Shown one piece after another: positions 44,759-59,700 of a stretch of DNA of 64,000 nt. Below the pieces are notes generated by a model that was not told where the DNA came from, ran no database searches, and saw only the letters and a list, made by a program, of their open reading frames with translations. Origin of the DNA: Glandiceps talaboti. Taxonomy: Eukaryota; Hemichordata; Enteropneusta; Spengelidae. A program made the position numbers and the translations under genes. The stretch is taken from contig NC_135563.1 in the NCBI RefSeq assembly GCF_964340395.1, positions 21,518,151 through 21,582,150 on the forward strand, given 5' to 3'. Within the stretch, counting starts at the first letter, position 1; each line of letters starts with the position of its first letter.

Positions 44759-47700
44759 AAACAAGAGCATGTACTTACATTGACTGATGATGCTCCTCTG
44801 ATTAGTCTATTATATTTGGTAGAAGCCACATAGGATGCTTTCATTGTCTGTACCACTGCACCCATCAGATTCTTAGCTGCCTGAATCAAAGATGTGGCAC
44901 TATCCAGCTATAAGATACAACAACCAAGACTTGTGTTACAATGATGTATTTAATTTGTCAATCACTGTGTCAAGTAATTTCTTCTTGTACGGAATACATC
45001 AAGTACTCACATGATTATTGTGGTATTCTCTGTCACCATACTTTCAACAGTGAAGCAAGAGAAAGTACAGCAGAATACACCACAAGCATGAGTGCAAATA
45101 CCCAGAATTCCCACACTGGCACTACCGGTACTACATAAGGTTATGCTATTATACTGGTATATATTTATCTGAAATATCAAATTTTATAAAAATAAAATTG
45201 TGTTGATGTAATTTTGTGTATATTATAGAATGCTATGCTATTAAATGTTTGGTATTGCACTGAAGTACAACTTGAATACCAACAGTACGAGTACTCACTG
45301 GTACACAGTAATCAATTTTAGTCAATACTTACCCCTGATACAACCAATTCTCCACTAACACTTTGTACATCAGCTTTGACTTTACTACAGATATTCAGCT
45401 GGTGACAGTACAGTGCTATCCTCTGTAAGTAAGCATCCAGATCTTCTTTAGATTTGGAGTCTGGACACTGGTCAGCAATTGTCCTTGCTAATTTATCAAG
45501 TTTAGAACCAGCTTCAGCAATCTTCTTGGCAGCATTAATGACGTCCATACTGGTTTTCAATGGACCACGCCCACTATTGTGATAGAAAATTGAGAAGAGT
45601 TAAAATCAACTATCAGCACGCTAACACAATGAGAACAATCATTTTAACATGTTGATATAAACTCAGTCCTTACTGGGGTTCTGTAACAAAATCATGGCAC
45701 AATACACCATATTCCAATTACTGAAGTTCTGGCCATTTCGCAGGTAAGCCCCTGATTTAGCAAACTAAGGGCTAAAAATTTCCATCATGGTGCTTGTGAT
45801 TGTGTGGCAATGCTGGAAACAGTGAATAACTCAAGGCAGTAATAGATCTGGGAGCATTATATAGGTAGTGATTAGGCAAGTTTTGATTAGTGGTAGTCTA
45901 AAACATTGTACACTGAGAACAACCCAGAACACGAGTGCTAACTTTTTGTCTGGTGTGTATATGTACATACTACAATACTCAACTATTCTGGCCCTCACTT
46001 CAGGATCCAAAATGCCTTACGAACAGCACTCATAGAGGTCAAACCATGAAATCTTTTATCTTTTTGAGGACTGGGATATCGTATATTAGGGAAACCTTGC
46101 TTTGTTTTCTCATCTCTATCACCAAGGTTTTCATATGTTAGCAGCTAAGAAGTAGATTCTGCTGAGCATTTGAAAATGTTTTATAGATATTGAAATATAG
46201 TAGTCATTGGTGAAAAGAAGAGAATAGCTGCAATGATACTCCATTGTCTTTTCATCAGAATTTTTTCTGACATGCTGTATTATAGACGAAATTGCAAAAT
46301 TTGTTAAATATTTTTGTCAGTCAGACATCATTTGAAATGTGAGTTAGTTAGTGTGGGGGTGATAAAGTAATTAAAATATGACTGACCGTGTAAAATCTGT
46401 CATTTCCATCATAATCATACACATCTGTTTAGCCAGAACTATGATGTCGTTACTGCTCTCATCCCACTTGGCCATTTCCATATCTAATTTCAGTTTCTCT
46501 TCACGGAAAACATCAATTTGTTCCTGGATCTTTTGTTTCTCTTCTTCCGGTAACTGTCTCATTAAGAACTGGAAGAAGAAAATTGAATTCAACTTTAGTC
46601 CACTACAAAATCAAAATAAAATGCATAACCTAGTGGCCAACTTTAACTATGAAATTCATCCTGATATTAAAGGATACCACCACCTTGTGGCCAACTTTAA
46701 CTTTGGAATGTGTTTCTGATTGGAGCCTGAAGCTCAATGCTATTTGATAACTGATTGTGTGTTACAACATTTGTAATTCAATTAAATTCAAACAAATGCA
46801 ACTAAGTTTGATTTTTTGAAATGTTTACTTCACAGGGCATATTATCATTTTGTTTATTATGAACCATGCTATATGTCTTGGAAGCAAAGCTTTTTTTAAA
46901 GTAATCCTATTCAGTGGCAAGGTTTTCATATCTTTATGATAAATTAGACGACTGCTGTGTTTTAAATGAAGTACTGATAATCAGACTCACCCTGTCACTC
47001 TTTCCTTCCAGTACTTCTTCTGTAAGTTTACCAGGAAGTGTGGCATAGTCATCATCATCAGTTTTCCAACTTGCTGTTGATGAAAACACACAATGTCAAA
47101 AAGAATTTAGTGAAATAAATAAAATATTGATGTAACATATTATATCCATTTATTGTCATAATAATAATGCAGTGGTCTTTTATGGAATGTAGGCAAAACA
47201 CTTAATGTAGACAAATGCGAAAGTCCAGATTTGGTAAAAGTAGAGAACCCAGAAGTCAATAACAAGCAAGATTAGGGTGAGAGATGTTAGAATACCCAAC
47301 ACAGCATTAACTGAATAACATTGACTCCAACATATATGTTGTGAGTCCTAGTTTGTTTTGTAAACCATCAAAATGAATGAGACAACTAACATTAGAGTTA
47401 GAGATGTTAGAGTATAGGCCTAATTGGTGAAAAAGGATAACAGCTTTGTCCACTGTAAAATTGTTAAACTTGTTGATGATAACACAGAACAGCATGAAGA
47501 CTAACAAAGACATACAGATAGTCTATTAGATGGATCACAACTGTAACTTACATTTACTTCTGATATCATCATGGTATTCCTCGTCGTAATCATATTCTGT
47601 GTCAGTTTCAATCTCATCTGGTGCCTACAAATAGAAAGTCAAAATAATGATATAAAATAAGCAGTGACCAAGGATTTCACATTTGTCTTTCTTCTTATTA

Positions 47701-50700
47701 ATTGCACACTTTATAACTACTATCCATGCTACATGTTTTAAGAATGCTATTAAGCACCTTATCCTGTTCATAAATAGACAAAAGTGCTTTACCCTTTTCA
47801 TAAGTAGAAATAAGTGCCTCATGTTGTTCACGTGCAGATAAGTGTCTTACTCTTCCCATAGGTAGAGGTAAGTGCTTTACCCTTTTCATAAGTAGAAATA
47901 AGTGCCTCATGTTGTTCACATGTGCAGATAAGTGTCTTACTCTTCCCATAGGTAGAGGTAAGTGCTTTACCCTTTTCATAAGTAGAAATAAGTGCCTCAT
48001 GTTGTTCACATGTGCAGATAAGTGTCTTACTCTTCCCATAGGTAGAGGTAAGTGCTTTACCCTTTTCATAAGTAGAGATAAGTGACTCATGTTGTTCACA
48101 TGTGCAGATAAGTGTCTTACTCTTCCCATAGGTAGAGGTAAGTGCCTTACCCTGTTCATAAGTATAGCTCAGATAAGCATAGCTCTGATAAATGTCTTAC
48201 CCTGTTCATAAGAACAGCTCTTCTGATATCCCTGACTCCATCATACACCATTCTAGATGCATCAATAAATTCATTTTCATCTGTGTCCTGTGGAGGGTTG
48301 GAACTCAGTGCATCTACGGCTATCTCTACACGCTCAGCAAAATGTGGCATTACTGAAAATAAAAAAGAACGAAAATGTGGCATCACTGAAAATAAGCAAT
48401 ATCAACATTGTGACATGTCCTAGAAAATAGGGTTTGATATGTCAAACAACAATGAAGAGAAGACATTATGTAAAATGTTCTATTAGGACTGATATGTATA
48501 TGTAAACTATGAAAGTACATTCTTTCACTCTCAAGCCTTTCTTGAAGCTCAGGACATGCATATTACTGCTAACGATTGATGAAGCTTCTTTGGATAATGA
48601 TAAAAGTCATCATACTCTGTTTGGATAATGTCTAAAATTTCAACTGAATATAAGGAATATTGAGGACTCCTAAGTGCTTATTACCTTCAGATAGTCATGA
48701 ATATTCATTGTTCAACTAATACATATGCATATCTGTTAAGTCCCCTGGGGCAACAGTGGACAACTGTATGAACAAGAGATGTCAACAAGACTATCAATTT
48801 GGCATTTCTTTGCATTCAAATGAAATTTATGTGATGTGAAATCGTGAAATGACTCGCGAGAATCCAAGGTTTATGAAAATATAGCTATTTCCCTGAAGTG
48901 GTTTTCCCTGAAATTGTACTGCTTTGTATAAACATATAGGGAGTCACCTGAATGTTGTGATGTCCCTGTGGTTGAGGACAGAGGAGCATTTAACCTACCT
49001 TGGTCTCTGAGTATAATCACTGCATCCCTTACTTGCTCTGTGTACAGACCAGGTTCATAGTTTTGCATTTCAGCTTCAACCACATTACAAACTCTGGAGG
49101 ATCGTCCACGTATAGCTCCAGCTGTACGGTCCAGTGTGTCTGCATCTCTCTCTTGTAATGCCATCACACATTTGTTGACATCTTCTAAGATATGACTCTC
49201 TGTAATCAAAGTTATCATTTTATTTAGTTCTAATTAACAGTTATACTCTACTACTTATTTAAAATTTAGACTAGGAGAATAAATCATCATTTCTCTATGA
49301 CTTTGCTATGATTTGGGCAACCTTATAACTAAGGGTTCTCAGAATTGGGTAAAACTTGCACACAGATCACTATCTTGTACATTAATGTTAGTGAAAAACC
49401 AATCTTAAATATCGAGGGGGGGGGGGTCTGGTAGATTTTGCAAATTTACCATTCTTACAGCTAAAACAGGAAGAGTTCACCAGAAGATTGTATTAACATA
49501 GTTACGTACACATGTATGATCAACGCCAATCATTTTACAAGTTGAACTTGTTGCTGTAATTGCTAGATAACATTATTTTTACTACCAAACACAGAGCATG
49601 GTTTATTGGTTGTAATAGGTGAGAGTTACATTTTTTTACATTACTAAGTTAGCAAGACTCTCCTTAATTACAACCCTACCTTGATCAACAGTACAACTGA
49701 CCTGACACGGCTAAGAAGTCATCAATTGTTGTGATGTCATCAACAGCTTCAGTCAGAATCTTGACTTGTTTCTCCCATAGGTCCTTGAAGACATCCATGT
49801 TTTCTTGAGCAGCTTTACTTCTTGGTCTTGCTGCCAATGTGCGTGCTGCATTGATAACCTAATAGTAAGTAAATAATAAGACACAGTATGTTACCCTGAC
49901 AGAACACATACCAAATTATTGGAAATTGGAAATGTAGATTTGTATTCCTAGCATTCACATCCTACACCAAACTGTAATACTCAAGGAATCAGGATTTATA
50001 GATTTGAGATTTGAAATGAATGCTTTATAACATATTTTGCATCATCATGAGTACCATAAAGCCAGTATTACTAGTATAGCAAGCCATGATGGGTGAATGG
50101 TTAGCGTGACTGGTTTGGAATCTACAGGTTGCAGGTTCGAGCCCTGTCGCTGCCTGCTGTTTGTTTCTGAGTATCTAAAGTCCTTGGGCAAGATTTGAAC
50201 CACGACTGTGCCTCAATCAACCCAGCTGTATAATTGGGGACCTGGTAGGATGTAGGTTGCAATGTGAAGGCTTTAATCCTATGCGCTGAAATGGCTGCAA
50301 TGGATTGTATGCTCCCTGGGGAGTTGAGGAAGACTGCCATTCAGGGGTAATAATTGTAAAACGCTATATAAGAACCCAACATTATTATTATTTATTATTA
50401 CAAGAAGTACACTGTGAAAGCCTACCTGTGGACAGAGTGCCTCAATTTGTTGAGCAGACATCCTAACACATTTCACACCTTCCTCATTGTTAGACATAGA
50501 GCAGGCAAGATTGGCTACTTCTACAAGTTTATTGGCATGTTCTTGGAAGACAGCAGCGTACTCCTCGACTTCCTTCTCATTACCACTCTTGGCAGCTTCT
50601 ATTAGGACTAGTAGTGGTACGTTGGTTTCCAGGAAAGAGTCAGACACATGGTCAACCACAGCTTTACGAAGCTATAATACAAAACATACACAGATTGTAT

Positions 50701-53700
50701 ACTCATCCATTTGACAGGTTGAAATGTTATACATTTGCTTTTTTTAAAATCAAATTTAGAATTTTTTTATTTGATCAAGTCTTTAATTTTAATGATTTTT
50801 ACTTCTAAATTATAGGTTTTAATCCCATGTGAATTGATTTGTTCTTTTTGAATTGTTACTATTTATTTCGCTTGAATCAGAGACTCTATCTCTACTCCTA
50901 AGTACTTGTTATCTTCAAATAAAACAATAATGGATAATTATGTTCTGCTATTAAATAGGCATTTTTATTGCGACAAGGACATGTCTGGTAAGGACCTCCA
51001 CAGAGCAAGTTTCCACTCTATCTTTCACAGCAATCAAACGTAATGTGAAATGACTGCAGAATCCCGAGTTTACAAAATGCATATTTCCTGCAGTGATGTC
51101 TCCCTTTAATTATATCATCTTGAGAAGGCATGGAGAGTACAAAGGTCAGTGGTGTATATGACCTGACTATAAATCTGGTAAGTTCACCATTATTGATAAT
51201 ATCTGGAGTCTTAACCAAACTTACAGGTATGCTTGAAGTACATTATGCAACCTGTGCAAAGAACTCCAACTGTCAGCGTTGTTTGTGTAACACAAACATC
51301 AACTATGTTTTCAAGTTTTTCAGCCTTTTATTTTGAATTTTTCCTTGCAAGTGAGAATCTCAAGATCTGTTTTAATTCATGAAAGACTTAGCTATGCCAT
51401 CGTATGTAGCAGTGTTTTATATTAGAGTGCGGGCTGTAAGTAGGTTATATAGTTTATGCCCCTTTGATAATATTTACTTCTAGCCAAGTGGAATATGAAA
51501 TGTCCTTTTCAGCAAGTCAATTTATTCACATCACATTCCATCACAAAGAAATATGCTTTCTTACCTGTCTACGTAGATCCCTAGTTTTCTTAAACATCCT
51601 GTCGATAGCTTGGTCCAAGGGATCACTGCGGTCTGGTTTGCCAGCCTGATGAGATATAGGAATAACAAAGAGATTCGTTAGATGCTTAGAGAGGTTTACC
51701 ATTATGTGTATCCTTGGACAGATTAGACTATATAAGTGACATAGTTTCTAGATCAAACTGATAGGATGTGTAGGCAATTTTCATAATAACAATAATATTA
51801 GATCAAAGCAGGATAATTTTTTGGTTAGGAGCTATATACTCTTTGCAATAATTTTCAGTATCAGCCTTGAACTATGTCCATTTCAAGATACATAAGATCT
51901 ATTGAAACTTACACAAGCCATGTATTCAGACAGGAGATCTTGTAGTGCCTGTCTTACAGCATTGCATTCTGCTACGATACGATCACGGTGATCATCACGG
52001 GTACATGATGAGTCAGCCATCAATGCTGCACCACTGATAATACTCTCCAGACGTTCTTCTAGCGATGGACGTGACCGTACTTCATTGTAGTCAGCTGGAT
52101 TCATTACAATACATTGCTACATTGTATAGAAACAAAATAAAAATACATATTGATCAAAAAATCTGTTTAGCATATGTACCCTGGAACTAAAAATTATAAA
52201 CGTTTTTGCTGTTACTTTGTTCAAGTAAACTCCAACCCATTCTCACTCAAAATCATGAAAAAAACACCAGGGGTCATCATACAAATGTTTTACATAAAGG
52301 TCAAAATGACATCAAAATGAAGCTATTTTGGAATCCAATATGGCCGGTGATTAACTCTATTATTTGGGAAAGTGAAAGATTTTTTATTTCTTTGAAAACA
52401 AGATGGTGAACCCAAAATTTCTTTAGTCATCTCAAAAGGACCAGGAAGAAGATTTTATGTGGCAAAGTTTGGAGAGATTAATTTTAAGAATTTTAATTTT
52501 CAAGGAAATTGGTTCTTGAGGCAGACTACCATAACATATTAAATATTTTATCACAAAAAACCCCCACCTGTTTGTTGTAGTCCGGTGGATTCCTCACAAT
52601 ACACTACGACATTTATAAAAATGAACTAAAAACAGGTATTCCTAAATAGAAGTAGTTATTGAAGTCTGTTCACCTTTTACTACAGGGACTGTTCCAACAT
52701 ATTATCATATTGTCAAATAATTTATCAGATAAAAAACAAGAACCATGCTTACATCTAGAGCATCAAGAGCTGCAGCTAATTCACCTGCACCTTCAATACT
52801 AGGGTTTGGTTGAGAATCTCCTGTAGCTTGTGTCACACCAGATATAGCATTGACAGCTTCACACAGTTGTTTCACTACATAGTCTCTGTTTTCTTTGGCT
52901 GCACTCACATCAGGATGGCGAATATATGCCTGTAATACAAAGTATGCACAGAGTGTTATCCTAGAGGAATGTTGCCTACCAGCACATAGTGTGAGGTACC
53001 CTAAAAGTAGAATCTATTAATGTCAAAGACACTATGTATGTTTAATGCAGACCTGGTTAGCAGTGAAGGATGTGAGTAAACTGTAGAGCACATATTTTAT
53101 TAATAAACTTTTCTGGTCCTAGTAAATTCAGAATTTTGTTGAATGGTTGCCACTGAGCACTGCTCAAGTGTTAAAGCAGTAGGAAACCAGAGTACCTGGC
53201 CAAAACCTTTGTTGTTTGGCAGAGTTAGACTGAACACCACCCTTCTCACATACAGACTTTACATACACCTCTAACATATGGTTTAATTTGTAATCAACCC
53301 ACTCAGTGCTGGGTGGTGTTTGACCCAGACACTACAGTGTTAAGAAGCATACAAGCTAACTGCTCAGCCATCAACTACCCAGACTGCAGTGGAGACAGGC
53401 ACACACACACTAACCACTCGACCAAGTGGTAATGACATATACTTTCTATACCAATGTGATTATATTACAATATCAATTTATATTTTAACAATAATATCAA
53501 TCTTAGATAACAAGAATAGAAACTATTTCTTTCTTTCTTTTCTTAAAACAACTACACTTTTCTCTGAGTAGATTGTGAAAATCATACAGAATGTTTTAAC
53601 TTACCTTTGAAGCAGTCAGTAACATTGTACTATGTTTCTGAAGATCAGCTCTAGCAGCAGCCATTTCATCTCTTCTACGAGGATCTTTCAAATCCTGAAT

Positions 53701-56700
53701 ATCAATATAATACACAGACTAATGAACATACTTTACTTTACACCACACACACCCATGTAGTATGCATTTGAACAGACAATACAGGATTTATATCTTGATT
53801 GTTCTATTTTATTATTGGGTTTATGATCTTCTGCATTCATTCATTGCTTTTATATTATTTATACTCAATTCAAAATATTCATGTTTATTGTTGTACATAC
53901 GTGTACATTTTGAAATTTGTCTTTGGATAGATTTTACCCTTTACCGCGTTTGCTTGATTTTACAGTGTTCATTCTCTTGGTATCTCTTTGTATCCAATTC
54001 AAAACTGTTACTGTTTGCTGATGAACATTCTAAGTTACTATATGGTATAATTATTTATATCATATGATGTAACATTTTCTTTTTTTTTGCATCTTTGAAA
54101 AATACGATAAAATCTAAGATGAAAGATCAAATCTTACATTTTGTCTTCTAGCAGTTAGCTGGTTCAGTTGCACCATGTCTTTACCAAAGGCTTTAAAACT
54201 GTCCACAAGGTCTTTTTGTGTCCGTGCATTCCTCACCCTCTGTAAGTCATCTTCAACCTATCAAAAACCAAACAACATTATCAGAATTGTGATGGTCAAA
54301 TGGTTAGAGTGACTGGCTTGGTTACACTATTCTAGTATAATTTGAATGACGATATATGTCTTTGGTGGCACAAAAATTGTCTTCTGGTGATGTTAGGATG
54401 GTTGATGGAATTTTTTAAAAAGAGTTTCCTTCACTTTTCAGTACACATTATATGACTGAAAATCATCAAATCATTTATGTATTTTGCCTTAATTTACAGG
54501 CATATTACAGTACTTACAATTCTAAGTGATTTGAGCAGAAGATGTACATCCACCATGTCAGCAAGGATAAGTAGTCTTGTGACTGATGACAACAGCGCCC
54601 TCGCAGCTCGTACCATGTTACCACGTTTGGCAGAAGAGCATGGATCATCAGCAAATTCTCCTGAAGATACTCTCATTACATCTCCTAATTCAAGAGAAAA
54701 TAACGATAGACATGAATGTTTTGTTGTCTTCTTTCAATATTATTTCATCCTAGTTTATCAAATTTCCTCAAAAACTACGATAATCATTTATTGATTATTA
54801 TTAAATCTGATATAAAATGGCCTAATCTCCAGAAATTTAAGTCATTCAAATGAGAAATAAAATTTCTACATCACACAATTGCACATAATCAAATTTCATG
54901 CCCACAAACAAAATTTAGGGTTGAAATAATATTAAGAATTGGCAAAAAAAATTGTTACCTGTTTTCCTGACATCGTCAATTGCTGTCATCATTTCATTCT
55001 GAATTTCTGGATTCTCACTAGCAATCTCTTCACCCTGTTCAATAAACTTTTGAGTTGCTTTGTCAACTGCTGCCACTAACACATGAGCTTTCTTTGACTT
55101 TCCTTTCTTCTTGTTTGATGGCCCTTTAGTGTTCACCAATGTTGTCACCTTAAGAAAAGACAAGACAGAATTAGTTTAAAACTTTCTGAAAAAGTCTGTT
55201 CCTCCCCACACACACCCTGTTACATGACAGATCACAATTACAATACAAGATACACCAATCCATATAAATTTTGCCAGATTACCCCCCCCCCCCCCCCCCC
55301 CCCATTACCACAGACAGCACACAGTTGTACTGGTACACCAATCGATACAAGTTTTACCTTATTTTAAAAACATCCCCCACACCCATCCCATGTTATCAGA
55401 CAATTTTTTCTTGTTTGGGGTTCCAGATGCTACATGTACCTTATCTGCATTGACCAGTAGTTGATTCACACCATGAAATGTTCAACATGTACATTTTTAA
55501 AATTAAACTCATACCAAAGTCCTGTCACTACATTACTCACATTACAGAAATAAATTACTAGATCAGCATGTAACATTCATTGGATACATTTCAAATATAT
55601 ATCATTTCTTTTTTATTAGTAGTACGCAAGAAAGTTATTTAGTAGTCATCACTCATGTACACGTATGGCATTTTCTCGGGAAAATAACAAATGTTTACAC
55701 AGAATATGTAAAAAAGAAATCATGCAGAACCAGGTACTCTATAAAATACTTGAGGAAATCCATTATACATTCTATACATCATGTAAAGCCAATTTAGAGA
55801 AAACTGTTTAAGTAAATTTTATGTGTTCTATTTCTGGCTGACTTTAGACCACATTAAATTTGTAACAGACATACATGTATCTCGAACAATAAAAAGACAA
55901 GTTTGAATTTATTTTTAATGAAATGGATAATAAATATTTTTTTTGTACTTCAACAATTTCTACCTGAGTAGAGTATCACCTTCCTATTTTGAAATTGTCC
56001 ACTCAATAAATTCAAATAGATTATGCCTCAATCACACACCATTAGTTTTATGGGTATTTTATTCTGTTGCTTCTGATCTGACAATTGAAATCTATCAAGT
56101 CTACATTTTGTAAAACTTTATAAACACACGTATTACGAAAATACAATTTATTGCAAAAATTGGGATTAGCTACCAAAATTTTTTGACTGTGAGGATAAAT
56201 TTACATAATGAATCCAGACATTTACATAAACATTCATTCTCACACAATTTTTTCACATTTCACGCTTTTTACCAGCTTCTTCCTTTCAGGTCAAAATGGT
56301 TGTACAATCTTAATACAAACATTGCAATAATATTACCAGTATGTATAAATACAAAGTGTAAGGTGTGCCTCAGTTCCAACATACATCATGGTATTAATAA
56401 TTACACTGTACATATAGAAATGCTGGAAATATTCTTGTCTGTCAATTATTGACAATGTCAACATAGTTGGTGACAAGCTGTAACAAACCTATCAGATATT
56501 AGGTCACTCATTATCATTTTAATGACAACGTTTAAAACCACTGTAATTGTTCAGTGGTTTTCTATAGCAGGAATAAGGCAGTTTTCATTTGCATTTTAAT
56601 GACTAGATACGTAACACACACACACTATCTAAATGAGCATTTTGTGTACCATAATGACATGAGTTCTAGTTTTGTTCACCTACATGTTCAGACACCATAA

Positions 56701-59700
56701 ATCTTTCAAGTGTATATCTACCTACAGTCTACCTGTATATTTATTAACTTCATATAAATCACCATGGATATAATGAAATGCAAAACACCTATTCTCAAAA
56801 TGAGTATTTTTATATCGTAATAACTGTGATCCCTAGTTTTGTTAATTAAATGTTTCTACATCATAATTCATGTGTATACTGACCTATTTGATTGACATAG
56901 CTAACTTAATCTCCCTAGTGTTTAGAGAACACAGACATATTTCATAGAACCTGTCATTATTTTACTTGACAACTGTTTGAAAATGTCAGTAAATGGGTTA
57001 AGTTTGGTCATTCAAAGTATGTTATCTACCTGCCTAACCCAAATTATGACAGATGGTCAATTTACAAAGGATTTATACAACAAGGTTTTTGTTATGGGTA
57101 AAATATATATCTGACTTCCATAGTCATTTTACTGGGTCCCCCAGCTAAAATTATGATAACATGTATAGGAAACTATGTTAATTTTACCAGATTGATCATT
57201 TCTGTTACCGTGGTTCAAAGACAAAAACACTATGAAAGTACTGTAATGCAAAATTTCTGTGCTATTCTCTAGCCCACAATGCAGTCTCTAACGGCCTGTA
57301 CCAGCTGGGTCTAACACTTTCTACTTGGGGAAAGTGATAGGCTTCATTGGCAAACAATTCTTGGGAGATATAATACACTATTTTGAGGGCTTGGGGTTCT
57401 CAAACCATAATCACAATACTGTCAAAGCAGGTAAATATCACGAGTCAAGTATTTTAGTGATGGGTAGAAATACAGTTGTAGGTAAGATATACATGTACAT
57501 GTATACTATCTCTCCACACGAAACTAACCAAATATCTCCATGAAATTATTGATGCATACTAGTTTAAACTTAAAGGCCCATAATAGAGTCCTTGGTCCTC
57601 ACGTTATCACCATGTTGGATAGGATTACATAGAATCATTCTTTTGTTTAGGACCAACTTTTCTAAAGCTTGACCAGACAAGACTAGTGTTTTTCTTGACG
57701 AAATTTTATAATAGCCCAACACTGGCCTTTGATTATATTTACTGATGATTTAGTATCGTTTCAGCTGCCAAAGCGTAATCCATACAACTTAAAATGTAAA
57801 TCAAAAGTTTCATAAATATCACTAGACAAGACAGGACAGTACTATACTCAAGATGGAATTCCTACATGATGGATTAATTTTTGACTCAACCAATAAATTC
57901 TTTCACATCAACTACATTTTTTGTAACTGGGTGATTAAAGGAAAACACAAGATATAGTGTCTAATGTTATATAAGCTATTCAGTAAGTGATCAGTGGCTA
58001 GACAAGGCCCGTAGATCTGTAACATACAAAGTAACATTATTACCATAAGGCGTGGATTTCAAGTATTTTCAGATGTAAAGTTTTCACCAGAGTATACAAG
58101 TACACTAAAACATTTTGTTTGTTGACTATTCCGGTACAACATACACAATGTGATAACTTCAATTTCACCTTTGTTGAGTTAAATCCTCAGTAAATTTCCT
58201 CACTGCAAGTGCAACTGAGTGGGTGACTATAACACAAGGTGCAGTGTCTAAGGTTAAATACAGTAACATATACCATGTCAGAACAATGCAGGAAACAGGT
58301 TTTTTATGCCAATGTGATGACTAATTCAATATATATGTTGTTATCTTATGTCTATGACATTCCCAGTGGGTACTCACAACCTGTCTCAACAGGAAGTGAT
58401 GTCATACAAGAACATACATGTACATCCACACTTACAAAGTTTTGGTCAGAGAACTAGGCTTGAAATAAACTGTCTGGCTTTATTGTCAGATTTAGTGAAC
58501 TGTTTCAGTTACAATTTTCTACTGAATCCATTTATTCTAAAGACTACCACCATATAAATATGGTAGGATAGCTGTGGTTTTACATGTAAGTAATGTGTCC
58601 CTTTGACTGCTACTAATTTGAAGCCCTGCATCAAAGACCAGTACTGTACCAACAGAATAGGGTCACATATACCACAGTTTATAATAACTGAGAAATAAGA
58701 TAAAATACAGCTGTGCACTGAAGTGAAAGAAAATGATGTACAATTATGCCACCCCTATGCCAAGTTACATGCGTTCTGTGAACAGTAAATACAACAATAA
58801 TACCCTGGTTGTTCTACATCTACATCACAATAACATAATTCCTACATCATTGGTTCTACAATGCTTGATTTGTAAAACAAAGCAGCTACGATTGCCAATT
58901 TATCACAATTCTTTTCAATGAAGCTTCCACAGGTACACGTACTGTACTATACTTATATTATTCTCCAATGTTTATTCTTCATTCAGCTTAGAAATTGTAG
59001 TTGTACTAACATTTTGTAGGAAACCCAGGTCGACAATAGAGTAAATTTTACCCTTCACATGTAACAAAAACATAGCAAAGGTGTGAATGTTAACGTACAT
59101 GTATTTTGAATGTTCCAACTTCCTCCAGACTATCAGACTATTATACATGTATCCGAGTACAACATATAAATACAGGCTATGAATGGCAACATTCCTAGCA
59201 TATATACATCATGTATGAAATTTGGAATGTACACAACACATAGCTATCTCAACAGGACATTGTCTACTCTGATTCTTGTCAATGTAACTGATCTTGCTTA
59301 CAAAACAGCTACACATACACCATGAAAATAATATCACTTTTAAAGGCCAATGATTCATTCCCAAGTTCTTGCATTCACACTATCTTAACAGTGGAGCCAT
59401 TAGGATTACATAGGAATAGGATCTCTCTTTTGTTTTGACCAAATTTTTCCACATCTCTGCCAGACACCAAACTTTTTTTATCGACACTTTAATCCTAACT
59501 TGACATGGGTCTTTTTAATGTGTTCAGTGTTGAGTACTTTATTCTCATTAAAGGAAATAAGACAATTTTCATAATTTTAAGAATTTTGGAGGGTTATTTC
59601 ATGACTTCACATCTCATAAATTTTGCACGATTCTAGGTCTAGAAACACTAAATTGAAACTCTTTCGGTGGTGCATTGATGCCTGATGGGCTTTAGTAGAC

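Noticed and set aside
47698-48159. 153-aa repeat protein (MNRVRHL units)
   Set aside because: It starts inside the intron, is separated from exon 12 by a stop, and comes from a 30-bp minisatellite whose length is a multiple of three.
50085-50160. tRNA gene
   Set aside because: A and B boxes are present, but I could not fold a full cloverleaf and the sequence continues into a SINE body and tail.
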